Shown here one piece after another: positions 11,071 to 22,850 of a stretch of DNA of 64,000 nucleotides. A program made the translations under genes and the position numbers. The notes under the pieces were generated by a model that worked only from the letters and a program-made list of their open reading frames with translations, was not told the origin of the DNA and did no database searches. This stretch comes from Cycas panzhihuaensis. Taxonomy: Eukaryota > Cycadophyta. The stretch spans positions 61,015,741 through 61,079,740 of the forward strand of contig CM041465.1 in NCBI GenBank assembly GCA_023213395.1, in the 5' to 3' direction. How positions within the stretch are numbered: the stretch's first letter is position 1; each line of letters starts with the position of its first letter.

Positions 11071-11760
11071 TCTAACCCTACCTTATATCTTTAATTGATA
11101 GGTAGTCTAATTTATTTAGCACATACCCATCTCAACATATCCTATGATGTTGATCTATGTTCTAGATCTATGCAGAAACCTCACGAATCACACTAGAAAG
11201 TAGCAAAAAGAATCTTACGATATCTTACAAGTATGATTTATAATAGTCTAACATATATTTTTTGCAGTACTAACCTAAAGTTGATAGGATATATAGATTT
11301 TGATTGGGCAATAGATTCTAATGATAGAAAATCTACTATTGGTTATATTTTCTTTCTTGATTCCTCTTCTATCACTTGGTCGAGTAAGAAAATATAAGCA
11401 TTGGCTTTATCTACAACTGAAGTCAAATATTAAGCACTTGTTGAAGTAAGTAAAGAATCACTTTGGATTAAATATTTATTAAGTGAACTTGGTTTATTTC
11501 CTAACTCTTCTATTAAAATTAATGTTGATAATTAAGATGTCATATCTATTACTACTAATCCAATTACTCATTCTAGGACTATACATATAGAATTATATTA
11601 GCATTTTATACATAATCTTGTTAATGATAATACTATTAATCTATTTTACTTATAGATTTACATCTTCCCGATATTCTTACAAAGCCATTAATAGAAGTAA
11701 AGTTTATTAAACTTTAAGAATTATTAAAGATTGAAGAAGTTTTTATCAAAGGGAGATCAT
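11071..11760 (+). pseudogene. Copia element E: RT tail and RNase H
   Basis: The plus-strand frame starting at about 11071 reads as the end of a copia RT (LIGSLIYLAHT, then a CSRSM...P block) and runs into RNase H: VAKRILRYL, LIGYIDFDWA, NDRKSTIGYIF, ITWSSKK and a TTEVKY block, with TAG/TAA where Gln or Trp is expected. It ends near a purine run at about 11742. The 5' part was separated by the insertion of gypsy copy 1. It is a different family from copia A, whose RNase H lies at 43100-43700. Confidence 0.8.
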
Positions 11761-12330
11761 CATACTAAAATCCTCTTCATCTTCTCTCCTTGTCCTTCTA
11801 TTTTATGTATCATCTATTATACTAAAGCTAACATTAAATGAGGATTTTAGAAATATTAATGTTAGCTCTATATTCTTCTATAAAGTTCTTTAATATTATT
11901 TTATGATTAATAATGTAAATAAGTTATATAGTTCCTCAAAATGGAAACTGCCCATTTTCAATGAACCTCTATCTTTCTCTTTTATCTTCTCCTAGATTCT
12001 TAAGAAGTTAGTTAGTGTGGTCAGAAGAATGGTTAAGTGGCTAAGGTTATGTAAGATTGTGAAGAGGTTCACCAAGTATTCCTTATTATAGGAAGAGACT
12101 ACACATCTACACACACAAAGAGGATGGGATCCTCATCACATCTGTAAAGTATTTTATTTATTAATATTTATTTATATTTTGAGATGGTTCTTTATCCCTT
12201 AAAAAGGTTTTCCACCTATCATATTTTATGCACTTGTTTTGATTACTACATTTGTAAACATATATAATTTTATTGCTCAATATTATAATAAATTCTATAA
12301 TCATTTAACAAAAGCCTCTCTCCAACACCC
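11761..12330 (+). repeat. Probable 3' LTR of copia E (boundaries uncertain)
   Basis: AT-rich noncoding sequence directly after the RNase H remnant and its purine run. It may start near 11755, or near 11850 where a gagga run precedes ttagaaatattaatg, and it ends near cctctccaaca at about 12315. I cannot find its partner LTR, which would lie left of gypsy copy 1, so the limits are a guess from position. A primer-site-like string lies just beyond, which leaves open that the same LTR also served copia A. Confidence 0.4.
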
Positions 12331-13470
12331 TTACAATTTGATAGGTTTTGAGCTCTAGCTTTTTGCTTTGGGGGCTATCACCCCCAAACCCCCACTTGTG
12401 GGGGGTCATTCCACCCCCCCTACACCCTCCTTAACTAAGCGAGGTTGTTGCCCCCCTTAGATCCCCCCGATTGGTGGGAAAACCATGCCAAGAAAGGTGA
12501 AAAAAATTAAAGCCTTCTCATAATTATTGTCACATATCTAACAGAAATTAGTAATTTATAGATAGAGTTGCCTTACCCATTATGTGGTTATTAACTTTAT
12601 ATGGACATCCTTTTCTTTTACATGGATAATATTCTTTGTATTTAGCAATATTCTTTTTTGTGTTAGCTCCATCTTGAGCTTTGGCTATTACCTTTTTCTG
12701 CAAGTTGTGGATTTCCCCTGCATGAGTTGCCTCAAATCTCCAGAGAACATCATGCCCCTCTTGCTTTTTTTTTTTTTTTACATCCTTATTTCACTACATT
12801 AGAGGCATTTTTATTATCAAATTGATCAATCAAATAGTAATTAAGGATTTGGGTAAAATCGTTGGCTTCAAGTCATTGTAGTTTATTATTTATTTGATGA
12901 AACTACTCTATATAAACATTAATATTAATTCTAGTTATGTCATCCTCTTACTAGAAGAAACAAACTAAGATTCCATAGCCCTAGTAGTGAGATTTATCTC
13001 TCTGTATCTAACCCTGTCTTGTCAATTTTTAAAATCCTACATTTTTATTTTACTTTTTTATAAAGTTTTAAAACTTTAGGTTATTAAAATTAGTATATCC
13101 TTAGAATATTCCTTTTTAATAAAGGTCTCTAACCTAAAGTTAATCATTTTATAAGTTTTAATCATTTTTAAGGCTTTCAAAGCCTGTTTTTCAATTAGTT
13201 TTAGGTACTTTTTAAATTTATTTAAGGATTATTTTCTATTTTTGTTGCTTAAAATATAAATTTTAATATTTTAATCACAAAAAAACTTTTTAAAAAAGGA
13301 AAACAATAGAAAAGATAAATACTTGAATTAAACCACCTAAGTACTAGCCTTAACAAGGGGAATGGTTAGGACCCTTGAAGTTACCATTCTACATATACTT
13401 GTGGACTTTCTTAAATTATGTAGATAATAGATAAAGACATTAGTTATCAAGTGTATTAAATAGTAGGCTT
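12331..13470 (+). other. Leader of copia A, upstream half
   Basis: Untranslated, AT-rich except for a GC-rich hairpin cluster at 12367-12468. A string near 12344-12355 (gataggttttgagctc) resembles a decayed initiator-tRNA primer site, TGGTATCAGAGC, but the match is weak. The last about 120 bases (ggggaatggttagg at about 13357 onward) are the start of a module also found in copia B and D just before gag. The sequence continues at 29445 after the insertion of copia B. A short plus-strand open frame at 12584-12802 is Phe-rich and shows no domain. Confidence 0.6.
12367..12468. other. GC hairpin and C-run cluster in copia A leader
   Basis: In otherwise AT-rich DNA this stretch has tttggggg (12367-12374) facing cccccaaa (12381-12388), then ccccca (12389-12394) facing tggggg (12399-12404), and gggggg(t) at 12400-12406 facing acccccc at 12413-12419. 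The middle G run can pair either way, so two folds exclude each other. C runs of five or more at 12381, 12389, 12414, 12451 and 12463 also give G-quadruplex potential on the minus strand. Confidence 0.7.
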
Positions 13471-13723
13471 ATTGGAAATAATGCTCATTTCACCTTAATT
13501 AAGCTTGCATAATAATTAGTGATGACGTGAGATTGTCTAGCTGACTTTAGCCATTCAAGCTAATAGGTATATATTTTTTATTATTTTTTAAATTTTAAAA
13601 GTATTAGTTTAAGAGGTCTCCAATCCAAAGGTGTTTTTGAACACCACCATTATTTTGGATTTATGTTAATATTTTCAATATGGCAACCCTATAATCGCTC
13701 CTCTTTATCTCCATGCTCCATCA
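13471..13723 (+). repeat. 5' LTR of copia B
   Basis: Aligned with 29149-29439: both run from (t)gttagaaat-like sequence through caaataggtatgtat-type text to ctccatca. The start dinucleotide is TA here, TG in the 3' copy. This copy lacks about 40 bases present in the 3' LTR around 29290-29330, which include the TATAAATA box, so the 5' promoter is lost. Confidence 0.85.
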
Positions 13724-13725
13724 TT

Positions 13726-13740
13726 TAGTATTAGAGTAAT
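13726..13740 (+). other. Primer-binding site of copia B (decayed)
   Basis: Two bases after the LTR, tagtattagag matches the initiator-Met tRNA primer site TGGTATCAGAG with one G-to-A and one C-to-T change, both of the deamination type. Confidence 0.75.
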
Positions 13741-15842
13741 GTTATGTATCATGAAAAGTTTATATTTCAAATATTCAATTATATTTTCAAAACTTTTCAA
13801 TAGTTTTATATAGTTTACATTAAAATATTATACATATACTTATAATATTGGCTTATACACTCAATATACTTAATATATTTATAGGTTTTTGTAGTGTTTA
13901 TAAGTAAATAAACTTAGTAGTGATCTAGATCAGTTTTATATAAGTTTTGTTTAATATTTTTTTATATTTTAATCAGTTCTCAATTTATTTTCAAAGATTT
14001 TTTAGGTCATTAAATTTTGGTAGGCTGGTGCACCTCTGCCATTGAACAAAACCTTGGTAAGTGACCATTTGTTTTGATCCTTGGTGAGTCTACTTTGCTT
14101 TAAACTAGATAGTTCAAAAAACCATCACCCATGTGATGAGAAATTACTCCTTAAAGCTAGCTCACTCCTTTACCCTATTGAAACCCCACTAGATTTTATA
14201 TAAAAATTTGAAAAATCACTCTATTTCTTAGTATATCTTCTTACAATAGGGTCATAAGCTTGCTACTGACTACTTAAGACATTCTCTAACTAATTTTAAG
14301 CTCTATTTAGGCTGTATGACCTTTGTATAGTTGTGTGGTCTCCTATGCCTTCATATGCCTAAAATCCAATTTTTTTGATTATTTATCTATGAGTTTCTTC
14401 CCTATTAATGATCTATATACAATTTATAATTAAGCAGAACAATCCCAAAAGTGATTTGAAGTTGTTTAGATTGATTTTTATAAGTTTGTCTCTCCATGTG
14501 AGTGCGTAGGCATCAAATTTTTATTTACATAAAAAACATTTATTTATTTTATTTATTTTCTATAAAGTTTATAAAAATGTAATTCTATTTGATAAAATTT
14601 AGGGTTTAGACCTATTTGATATTAGCCATCAGTCTTATTAAGCCCTACATGACCTTGTTTTGTTTACAAAAGTGATGGACTTTAAAATTTATAAGCTCTT
14701 TTTAATCATTTTAGATTTAAAGGTATTAAGCCCTATTTCATATTATTTGAAGTCGACTAGCCCCCCTTTACAGGCTAGAGATAGGTTATATGAGGTAACT
14801 ATGTGACCCAAGGCTCCACTTCCAAAAGGGCTTAAGGCCTCGTTCTCTACTTTTTAACCATAAGAAGTAGGATACATTGTTTTCTCAATATCTCCCTAAC
14901 CAAGAGTCTGTATTTTGAATGGTTGGAACCATTGGAAAGATGACCTAGAAACCTCCATATTGAAGTTATTTTTATGTTGATTTAAAGTTGTTTTATAGGT
15001 TTTTTAGGCTACTAAATTTAGCCCTCCTATTTAGTCTTAATTTAGGATTTTCACTTCATTTTCAAAGTAATTTCTTAAATTTATTGAAGCATATTAATGT
15101 TATATTGGTATACTAACTTATTATAGAAGATTTCACTTTAAAATTTAAAGCTTATATGTGATTTTTGGCTAAATTTGTGTAGGTTTTCCCTTTGAGAAGG
15201 AAGCAAATATTTAGACAACTTTTTTTTTTAATTATTATTAAAATAAATCTTTGTTTGTAAACAAGACCATATTTGAAATCAATTTGCACATTAATAAGAT
15301 AATATCCTGAACGAACAACCCTTTTTTCTAACTTTTTAAGGGAATGGTTAAAACCCCTAAAGTTACCACCCCACACATATCTTTGGTGGACTCTAAGTTA
15401 TTGAGAAATCCATTGACTATTAGGTGTATTATATGGAAGGCTGAGATGGAAAACCCTATCCTTTTAGAATTTAGAAACTAAGCTAGACTCAAGGGTGTGA
15501 GTGCCTTGGTTGTTAAAGTTTTCACTATTAGATCTCTCACTAGGCATAAGTTCGATGTAGGTAGATTAATAGATCAAGGGGGTCTTGTACCTTCTTAGTA
15601 GTTTGCGTACTGAGTTATATAGAGCCTAGCACTCCTATCCCAGTATATTGGGTCCCTAGTTTGCCACTTGTGGGTAGGCACCACTAGACAAGATAGTAAT
15701 CGAAAGCTTCCCTTAGAGACCCAAAGACTTAGAGCTAAGATTAACAATCTTTTATGTAGATAGGACATATTTGTTAACTATCCTTAGGGGTATACTTGAA
15801 TGAATTTATTTTTTAAATATAATAACAATAAACTTTGGCAAT
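13741..15842 (+). other. Long leader of copia B
   Basis: About 2.1 kb without a credible gene, far longer than the usual short copia leader. It is alignable in parts with the leader of copia D (35546-37496). The last 500 bases (15335-15842) form a module shared with copia A and D: gggaatggtta at about 15340, a gtgagtgccttgg phrase near 15500, and ttgccacttgtgggtagg at about 15661. The minus-strand open frame at 15152-15376 lies across this module and has no domain. Confidence 0.7.
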
Positions 15843-16490
15843 ATGGTTGTCCCTAAGTTTAACAGTTTAAATTTCTTAAATTAGAGTAGGAGGATGAGAG
15901 TCATCCTTATAGCTAAAGATATGTGGGATATTGTAAAAATAGGATATACAGAAGTTGGTCATAATGCCACTCTAGTAGAAATGTAAGTCTACAAAGAATG
16001 TGTAAAAAAGGATAATGAAGCACTAGTATTAATCTTTTGTGCCTTAGAAGATCATATTTTCCCAAGAGTTAGTGAAGTAACAAAATCCAAAGAAGTATGG
16101 GATATATTATAGCTAATTTATAAAGGAGTAACCTCATAAAAACTCCAAACTTTAAGGACTAAATTTGAGAATCTAAGGATATCATCGAAGGAGACCATTA
16201 ATGAGTTTATAACCAAGGTTCAAGATCTAGTGGACCAAATTAGATCTCTTGGAGAAATATTTACTGAACAAAGGGTTGTAGAACAAATACTTAGATGTGT
16301 TAGAGAAATAAAAATGTTTGAAATAGTAGCCACAATCATAAAGGTATCTAAGGACCTAAGGACTTTGAAGATAGAATAATTAAGTACTATGTTGACGGCT
16401 ATTGAGAGAAAGGAGGGTACTAATGAATCCTTGGAACATGCCTTTAGAACAAAGCCTAAAACCAAATCAAATACCTAGCTCAAAGATCAA
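15843..16490 (+). pseudogene. Gag of copia B
   Basis: The frame from ATG 15843 reads PKFNSLNFLN then a TAG where Trp is usual, then RRMRVILIAKDMWDIVK, the typical start of copia gag (UBN2/Retrotran_gag_2 type). It continues through KSKEVWDIL, LQTLRTKFENL and INEFITKVQDLVDQI. Stops interrupt it at several former Gln codons, so no full-length protein is possible. The start was chosen because the preceding leader shares no protein similarity and the ATG sits just before the conserved PKFN block. Confidence 0.85.
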
Positions 16491-17291
16491 GGATAAGGGA
16501 TCAATCCCCAAAGTGGATAGATAGGAATTCAAGACAAGATATACATTAAGATCAACATCCTAGATACCAAGCTCCTCATCAAAGGCATTAAGGATCTAAT
16601 CAAAGATACCCAAGTCAAAATAGATACTAAATCCAAGAAAGATATCAAGAAGTTAGCCAATGTTGTCATAATTGCTAAGGCCAAAGTAATTTTCAAAGAT
16701 TCAATCCATATTATCCAAGTAATAGATAAAGTAATAATCAAGGTTCATACTTGGAAAGAGGAAGGATACCCTTTATGGATAGAGGAACCCCTAGAAGTAA
16801 GAGCCTAAGTCAAAAAGAAAGAGATCCTATCTAATGCATATATTTTCATAAGGTTGGTCACACAGAAGATAGATGTTTTACCAAAAATAGCCATCCAATA
16901 AGAGGAAGTACCAACACAATCATTGAAAATAAGAAAAATGATCGACTATTGTTATCAAGCCTTATTACCAACAAAGGAGAGGATTGTTGGTATATAGATT
17001 TTGGATGCTCCACTTACATGACATATAAGGAAGAGATATTCCATACCATTGATAAGACCTAGAAAGGAAAAATCATGTTTAGTGATGATCCATCTCATGA
17101 ATCTAGTGGAATAGGTAAAGTCTTCATCATAATAGACCCAGGAGAAACTAAATACCTTGATAATATCCTCCATGTTTCAACTCCCAAGAAAACCTTTTAT
17201 TTGTGGGACATATGATGAAATAAGATTATAAGGTTATGTTTGATAATGGTGAATGTACCATGAAGGATAAAAAGAAAAATAAAGTAGTTGT
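16491..17291 (+). pseudogene. Zinc knuckle and protease of copia B (5' part, cut by C)
   Basis: At 16835-16876 a CIYFHKVGHTEDRC block fits the CX2CX4HX4C knuckle with the second Cys changed to Phe. At 16982-17020 DCWYIDFGCSTYM is the copia protease active-site region, usually DSGCS, with Ser to Phe. The frame continues through YLDNILHVS to KVVV at 17291, where element C interrupts it, and resumes at 26493 with SKGKI. The first about 340 bases are a Lys-rich, poorly conserved linker. Confidence 0.8.
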
Positions 17292-19733
17292 TGTTTCCCG
17301 GCTATCGGGAATGGACTTGCGACACATCGACACAGGTTTGTGCAGGTATATGCCTTTACTCTGCTTACTTATGATCGTTGCGATGGTGGGAATGGTTTGA
17401 TTGACATGTGCTGTCCATATGCACTGTTTGATTGCTTGTTCATTATGCATGTGCCTAACGGCACCTTTTAGCCTATGACGACTCACAGCGGGGGCATCCA
17501 TAAGCGGATGCGACACCCGTATGGCGTGCAACCACCCAGCGTCTCCATGGTCTTTGGGATTCTTTTGCCGGCTGTTTATGCGTGTTACGCTTATGTTGCA
17601 AACCCTTTCTAAGCTGGTTTAACCCTTAGTTAGGTCTTTTGCACCGTTTGAGCACATGCCCATGACCTAAACGCTCTTGACTAATGTATTTTGAGTTTAA
17701 CTTATGATTTTACCTTAAAGACACGATTTCTTACTTTAATTTTACATTTTTGGGTTTCGGTTCGTCAATTAAGCGATGCTGGAGTTGCGGGCGGTGCATG
17801 ATAAACTTAGCATCGCTAAGTTTATCGCTTGACTGCTTAAATTTAAAAAAAAAACACGCGATGCGATTTTGCGTGGCTCTAAGTTGGAGGCGAGGGCCCC
17901 AACGCTCACTTCACTCAAGACATAAAAACCATTTTTTCATTCATTGGCTTCATTATTATTCACCTCACTTTTCAACTTTCCTAGAGCATTTTCTTCACAA
18001 AGAGACAAAGAACAAAACAAAGGATAAGAGACATCTTGCTACATTGTGGGATGAGGCATCAAGGGCTGCTATTCTTTGGAGATCAGGGCCATTGCTGCCC
18101 CCTACGGAGCCCCAATACAAGCATCCCTCCTCTTCACACACATTGAAAGCTTCCAAGAGGATTTTGCACCAAGAAAGATCATTGCACGGAGCCATTTCCA
18201 TCTCATTTTCTTGCATGAGGCTCTACCATCTCTTACTCTTGCAAGAGGCATGCAACATCACCTCATAGGCATCTCTTGGACCGCTCCAAGTGCCAAGGAC
18301 CTACATGCTCTCATTTCTCACCATTAGAGGTATTTGGTGTCATTTCTTAAGTGTTTTTGCTTGCTTTTTTGTATTATTTTACTTGCAACTCTTTGCTTCC
18401 TTTTGTATATGTATTCTCTTGGTTTCCCTTAGCCATTTGATGCAAGGAACCATAGTATTTGTGGCCTATTAGAGTGTTACCCAAGGATAGGCTTAGTTTC
18501 CCATTTTCTTCCACTCATCCTTCTTCTCCCATCCTTCTCTTCGCCATTCCTTGGGCAAACCGGCATAAAGGGTTACACGAGTGTTTGCGATAGATAGGCG
18601 GGGTTAGTCCCCATTGCGTCCTACTCCCCAAGGGTTCAGTCCTTTTCCTCCCCCTTTATCTCCCGCTTTTGCTTAAGAAATAGGGCTGGAGAGGCTTTGG
18701 AGAATCGGTTGAGTGCTTACTTTGGCTTATGCTACCCGTTGCTCCATGATCCTTCTTGTTGCATGCTAGCATCATTTCCCTTACATTCTGTGGAGACCTC
18801 TCGTGGGTGAGTTAGCCATCCCGAGGCTATACTCAACCCCATTCGGGGTGCGTTTGTGGTGTATGACCCTGGCATGCCTGTCATATGACGTTGTTTCTTT
18901 TATTGCATGATAGTGCTTAACTATGTCCTTTTAGCTTAGTTTGCTTTACTTGCAACATATATACATATATCTTTTGTATCTCGTAGCCCTTGTTTCGAGA
19001 GGAAGGTATTACCTTATTTGCTTGGGGCGTTGGAACAAAGGCGCATAGGGTCGACCATTCTTGGCCGACGCTTGTTACGTTCTCCCTTTTGTTTATGTCG
19101 CTTTGAGCTTTATTTTCTATCGTTTCAGTTTAGTTAGTGTTTATTTGCTTTCGGGGAGGTAAGTGATCCCCCATCACCGCTTGCAACCGACGTCGCATAC
19201 GAGGAGGACGACGGAGGAAGCGCAACCGTGGACGGACACCTGCGTCTCAGCCCAACCGCCGGATCCAGGTATTCTCCGCTCACCTTCCATACTCTTTTTT
19301 CGTGCTCTTACGTTTCTTTACACTTGCTTTAGTAGTTAAAGAACATAAGAAAAAAGGGAAGAAATAACTATTTATTTTGTACTTGCTTTTTACTCTGCAT
19401 TTGCTTTACTTGTACCTTTCTTTGCTATATCCCGCGTATTATGGTATTTGAGATCCTTTGATCCCTCCTTAAGCTCTTGCATATATCTTACTGCGACACG
19501 TTTGGTTGGTTACCCTTAGCTTTCTCATTGCCTTGAGAAGTAGCCCTTTTCCCTTCCGGCCATCCGAAGGGTAGGAGGGTCTCGCCTGCACGGCTACAGG
19601 AAGCAACCAGGCACCTTGCGATCCGTGCAGCCTCCGGCCGGACGTCCGCGGTATGATCCTCGTTCTTTAGCCTATTAGCCGTGGTTTTGTGTCCTTCCGC
19701 CAGGCGTTGGATCATCGCCTGGAGAGCGTTTCA
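17292..19733 (+). repeat. 5' LTR of element C
   Basis: 2442 bp. It matches the 3' LTR throughout, but with many short insertions and deletions, mostly around CG, CAG and CTG. The plus-strand open frame 17750-18268 (172 codons) is not preserved in the other LTR, so it is not a gene. A run of TATA-like steps, acatatatacatatat, lies near 18955-18972. Confidence 0.92.
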
Positions 19734-19756
19734 TGGCGACCATAGGGACCGCCAGA
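19734..19756 (+). other. Primer-binding site of element C
   Basis: TGGCGACCATAGGGACC starts immediately after the terminal CA of the LTR. TGGCGAC is the start seen in many Tat/Athila primer sites. The exact tRNA cannot be named without a search, and the site may have lost bases like the rest of this element. Confidence 0.7.
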
Positions 19757-20937
19757 AGGGAGCTAGATCCGCTTCCTTCGTGTTGGTGCTCTTGCCTTTA
19801 GGTAGGCTCGCATTTTGTGTTTTGAGTTGGGCAACCCCAAGCGGGTTCTTTCCTTCCTTTTCCTTTCCGCTTTTCTAACAACGCCGCGGGCGTTGCATGC
19901 GACGCGCTTGCGGGGTTTGAAGACCAATCGTCGCGTTTCATTCCATCGTCGAGCCCTGTTTGCAATGGAAGGTTACCCGTCCGATTGGGCCTACCATGCC
20001 ATGACTTGAACTCATGAGTTCCCTTCGTCTGCTCCGAATCCACCCGTGAGGGCGAGGATTCCATCTATTACCCCGATGACCATTTCCACCCGAAGACTTT
20101 GAGCCTTGGCTCATGCGTGGAAGATCCGCCACTCGTGAGACCCGCCACCCCATTGGCGAGTCTTACGAGGAGCGCCCCGAAGGTCCCCCTACTTTTGAAG
20201 TCCCTTCGACCTCGTATGGCTATGAGGATACCCCTCCCGACGCGGTCGAGGCGAGTACTTTCGAGCGCCAACCGCCTCCTAGATGGTTAAGAGATGCTAC
20301 ATAACGTGGCGTCTTCCTCATCCATGCCCACGTCATCTGACGATTGATACATCCGCGCGCACACACGTCTATGCCGTGTCTACCTCCGGCTAAGGCGAGT
20401 GTTGCGCTAGTCGTGGTCCCACTTCCTCGGGACATGGCGCATCTTTCCCTCAACTCGGGGTTAGTATGCCTTGCTCAAACCAAACGCCGCGTGCCACCGA
20501 GCGTGGCGCCGCGCGTTCCCTAGTAGGCCTCGAGGCCCTACTAGCCGCCAGCCATGTAGGACCCACTCCTACGTCGTCGTAACCCGGTTGGTGGTCCTTC
20601 TCTACGTGCCCCAGGCTACACGTCACAACCTTGGGGGCGGGGCAAGGAAACCACCTCCTGTTTATGGAGTGGACCGTTGCACCCATATGGGGTCGCGCCA
20701 CCTACGGGTGGCCCATATGGGCAAACCCGGCCCCTCACCCCTGCTTCCGACCAACTCCCGTCGGCCTGACAAGGGAGCGCCTCCTTTCCAACATCTACGA
20801 CCCCCTTCCCACAAGGGTGTTTCCTCAAGGAGGGATGGGACCGACACCCCCATCCGTTCCTTTGGCGATTCGATCCTTTAGCCTGTGCAAGGACACGTCC
20901 TTCGTGGACTATAGGTCGACGCCCGTCCGTTGAGGCG
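19757..20937 (+). pseudogene. N-terminal, Pro/Glu/Arg-rich part of gag, element C
   Basis: Plus-strand frames change several times. The best pieces are 19965-20009, a Glu/Thr/Pro-rich piece at 20113-20304 (SYEERPEGPPTFEVPSTSYG) and a Pro-rich piece at 20631-20933. They lie where the Pro-rich N-terminal region of Tat gag sits (compare 61819-62073 in gypsy copy 2). No domain is identifiable. Frame changes may be real or consensus errors, as argued for the LTRs. Confidence 0.45.
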
Positions 20938-21895
20938 TTGAGGACTAACTTGCCGCCTCACCCTCCCGAAGTCCCCAAATTTGATGGGACTTCGTCGCGA
21001 GACCCAACCGAACATGTGCGACTTTTCCATGGCGTGCATCGACTATTGGGCCTCGACCATATCTTGATGAAGCTCTTCCCACGGTCCTTGCGCGGCGCCT
21101 CAAGTGGTTTCTGCCTTCACCGCCCATTCGATTTCCTCATTCCGGCCTAGTGGACGAGTTCGTCAACTATTTTGACGAAGCGCCCATTCGAGAGCGGAAT
21201 GAAGGCGCTTTTGTCGCTCAAACAAGGTCACGATGAGATGAACCGTGACTTTGTGCGACGTTTTCATGACCTTCTTCATTCCACCAAGGCCACATTGCCT
21301 GAGGAGTTGAAGAGGATCTTTTGTCAATACGCCGTCACGAGGTGCACGTGGAGGTCCTCAAGATGGGGGCAACCACGTGTGACTCCGCGATTTCGAGGTG
21401 TTTGACGTTGGAGGCCATTGAGATCCAGGCTGGACTCAAGAAACCTCCCAAGCCCTCACAACGTCGTGAGGCGCCTCCCCCAGCGAAGGAAACCGAACCT
21501 TCGCAGCCCGCTAGGACCACCTCTCACCCGACTGAGAGGACCCTAGATCCGCTTACCTCCGCCATTCGCTCATTCGAGCGCACGATGAAGGAGTTAAAAC
21601 TCCAACCTCCTTCGTCGCCTACCTCCCATAGACAGACTTCCGTGCGATGCCACCCAAAGGGGGCAACACCCAGTCTTCTCAAGCAAGGAGGACCGATCCT
21701 CCCCTTGAGAAGAGTTGGTGTTCCATCCACGGGGAGTGTTTCCATGACGATGCGCGTTGCCGGGCACAGCACCCACGCGACTCGTCCCCCAGGCGAGCAT
21801 CGAGACCTAACCTCGATCAGCCTGTTCATAGAGACCCGTTCACCAAACATGGGGAACGCGGTCACGATGTTCAACAAAGATATACGGGATAGATC
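20938..21895 (+). pseudogene. Gag core and zinc-binding motif, element C
   Basis: From about 20960 the frames give PPEVPKFDGTSSRDPTEHV, LFHGVHRLLG and KLFPRSLRGA, then LVDEFVNYFDEAPI, RPFESGMKALLSLKQG, MNRDFVRRFHDLL and a CxxHGxxxHDDARC block near 21720-21760. This is the retrotransposon gag domain of gypsy elements followed by the Tat-type Cys/His motif. At least three frame changes (near 21110, 21190 and 21330) split it. The frame 21321-22433 is open for 370 codons but is gag-like only at its start and protease-like only at its end. Confidence 0.8.
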
Positions 21896-22279
21896 TCCGA
21901 TTCTCGTCCTTCGTATGGTAGAGGGAAGGGTGTGCGAAGGTCACCTTCACCTTGGCCCCCACCGTGCTCCATCACCTTCGCAGTCCGCTACAAGGAAAGA
22001 AGGTTGTCCAGTGCTTGAGACCACTCAGTTATATGCCTTAACCCGGTCCCAAGTCGCTAAAGAGGCGGTGCCTCTTCATCCACATCTCACCTTGATTCTC
22101 TTAGGAAGTCGTTCCTCAGGAGGTTCCTGCGCTTCCCAAGACTATTCAGATTCGACTTTAGAAGGGCCACCCAACCCACAGGGAAGGGTAAGCCCTTTTC
22201 TATCGTTGACGAGCTCTATACCGCCGCGGAATGTCCTTAATGGACGCCTTGAGAAAGCAACGTGCTCTTCTTCTCGAAG

Positions 22280-22850
22280 CTCTTGGCCAACAAGACGCTT
22301 CCATCCATGCGATAGGTGCTACCTCCCATGGGCCACTGTCATCTCATTTGATCCTAGAGATCTCCCATCTCCAAGCGGAGAAGCTCTTACATTACGATTC
22401 GTCATTACCATTGACACTCCGATTGTATCGTAAAGAGGACCATTGTAGATAATGGCTCCTCGGTTAATGCTATGCTGTCGTATGCTCAAGGAGCTAGGCA
22501 TAGTAGCTCTTGAGTCATCCTTGGAAATGCCAAGGGTATGATGGGGCCCAGAAGTCCCTCCGGGGCGATCTCCTATCCCTCACCTTAGGAGGGAAAACGC
22601 AGTTTGTACTCGGCGTCGATGTGAGTACAACCTCTTGTTCCATGGCTCGACCGGATGGTGGGCAACTTAAATTTGTCCATGAAGGACAAGTTAAAGTTGT
22701 CGCCGTGAGCCAATGCCGCCTCACACCTCTCATCCACCGCTTTTTCGATGATGAAGATAGCGATCCCGAGGAGGTTACCCCTCCGTGGGACCTTTGTTTG
22801 AGGAGACCGACCTTCATCCGAGCCCTATGCCACGTCATGAGCCGGACCTA
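22280..22850 (+). pseudogene. Retropepsin of element C
   Basis: FDPRDLPSPSGEALTLRFVI precedes TIVDNGSSVNAM (about 22441-22476), the active-site loop with Asp kept, after one frame change near 22431. Next come a LTLGGKTQFVLGVDV block and ARPDGGQLKFVHEGQVKVV, the equivalent of the LGRPW...KFIHEGQ region that follows the Tat protease core. The Gly-Arg-Pro-Trp box is damaged. The reading then runs into an acidic DFDSDSEG block near 22890 and is lost. Confidence 0.75.

Noticed and set aside
17750-18268. 172-codon plus-strand open frame
   Set aside because: It lies inside the 5' LTR of element C and is not kept in the matching part of the 3' LTR, and it has no domain.
19938-20701. Several minus-strand frames in the GC-rich interior of element C
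   Set aside because: They are antisense to gag, overlap each other and show no domain.
21321-22433. 370-codon open frame taken as one protein
   Set aside because: Only its ends resemble gag and protease; the middle is another frame of gag C-terminal sequence. GC-rich DNA has few stops, so length alone is weak evidence.
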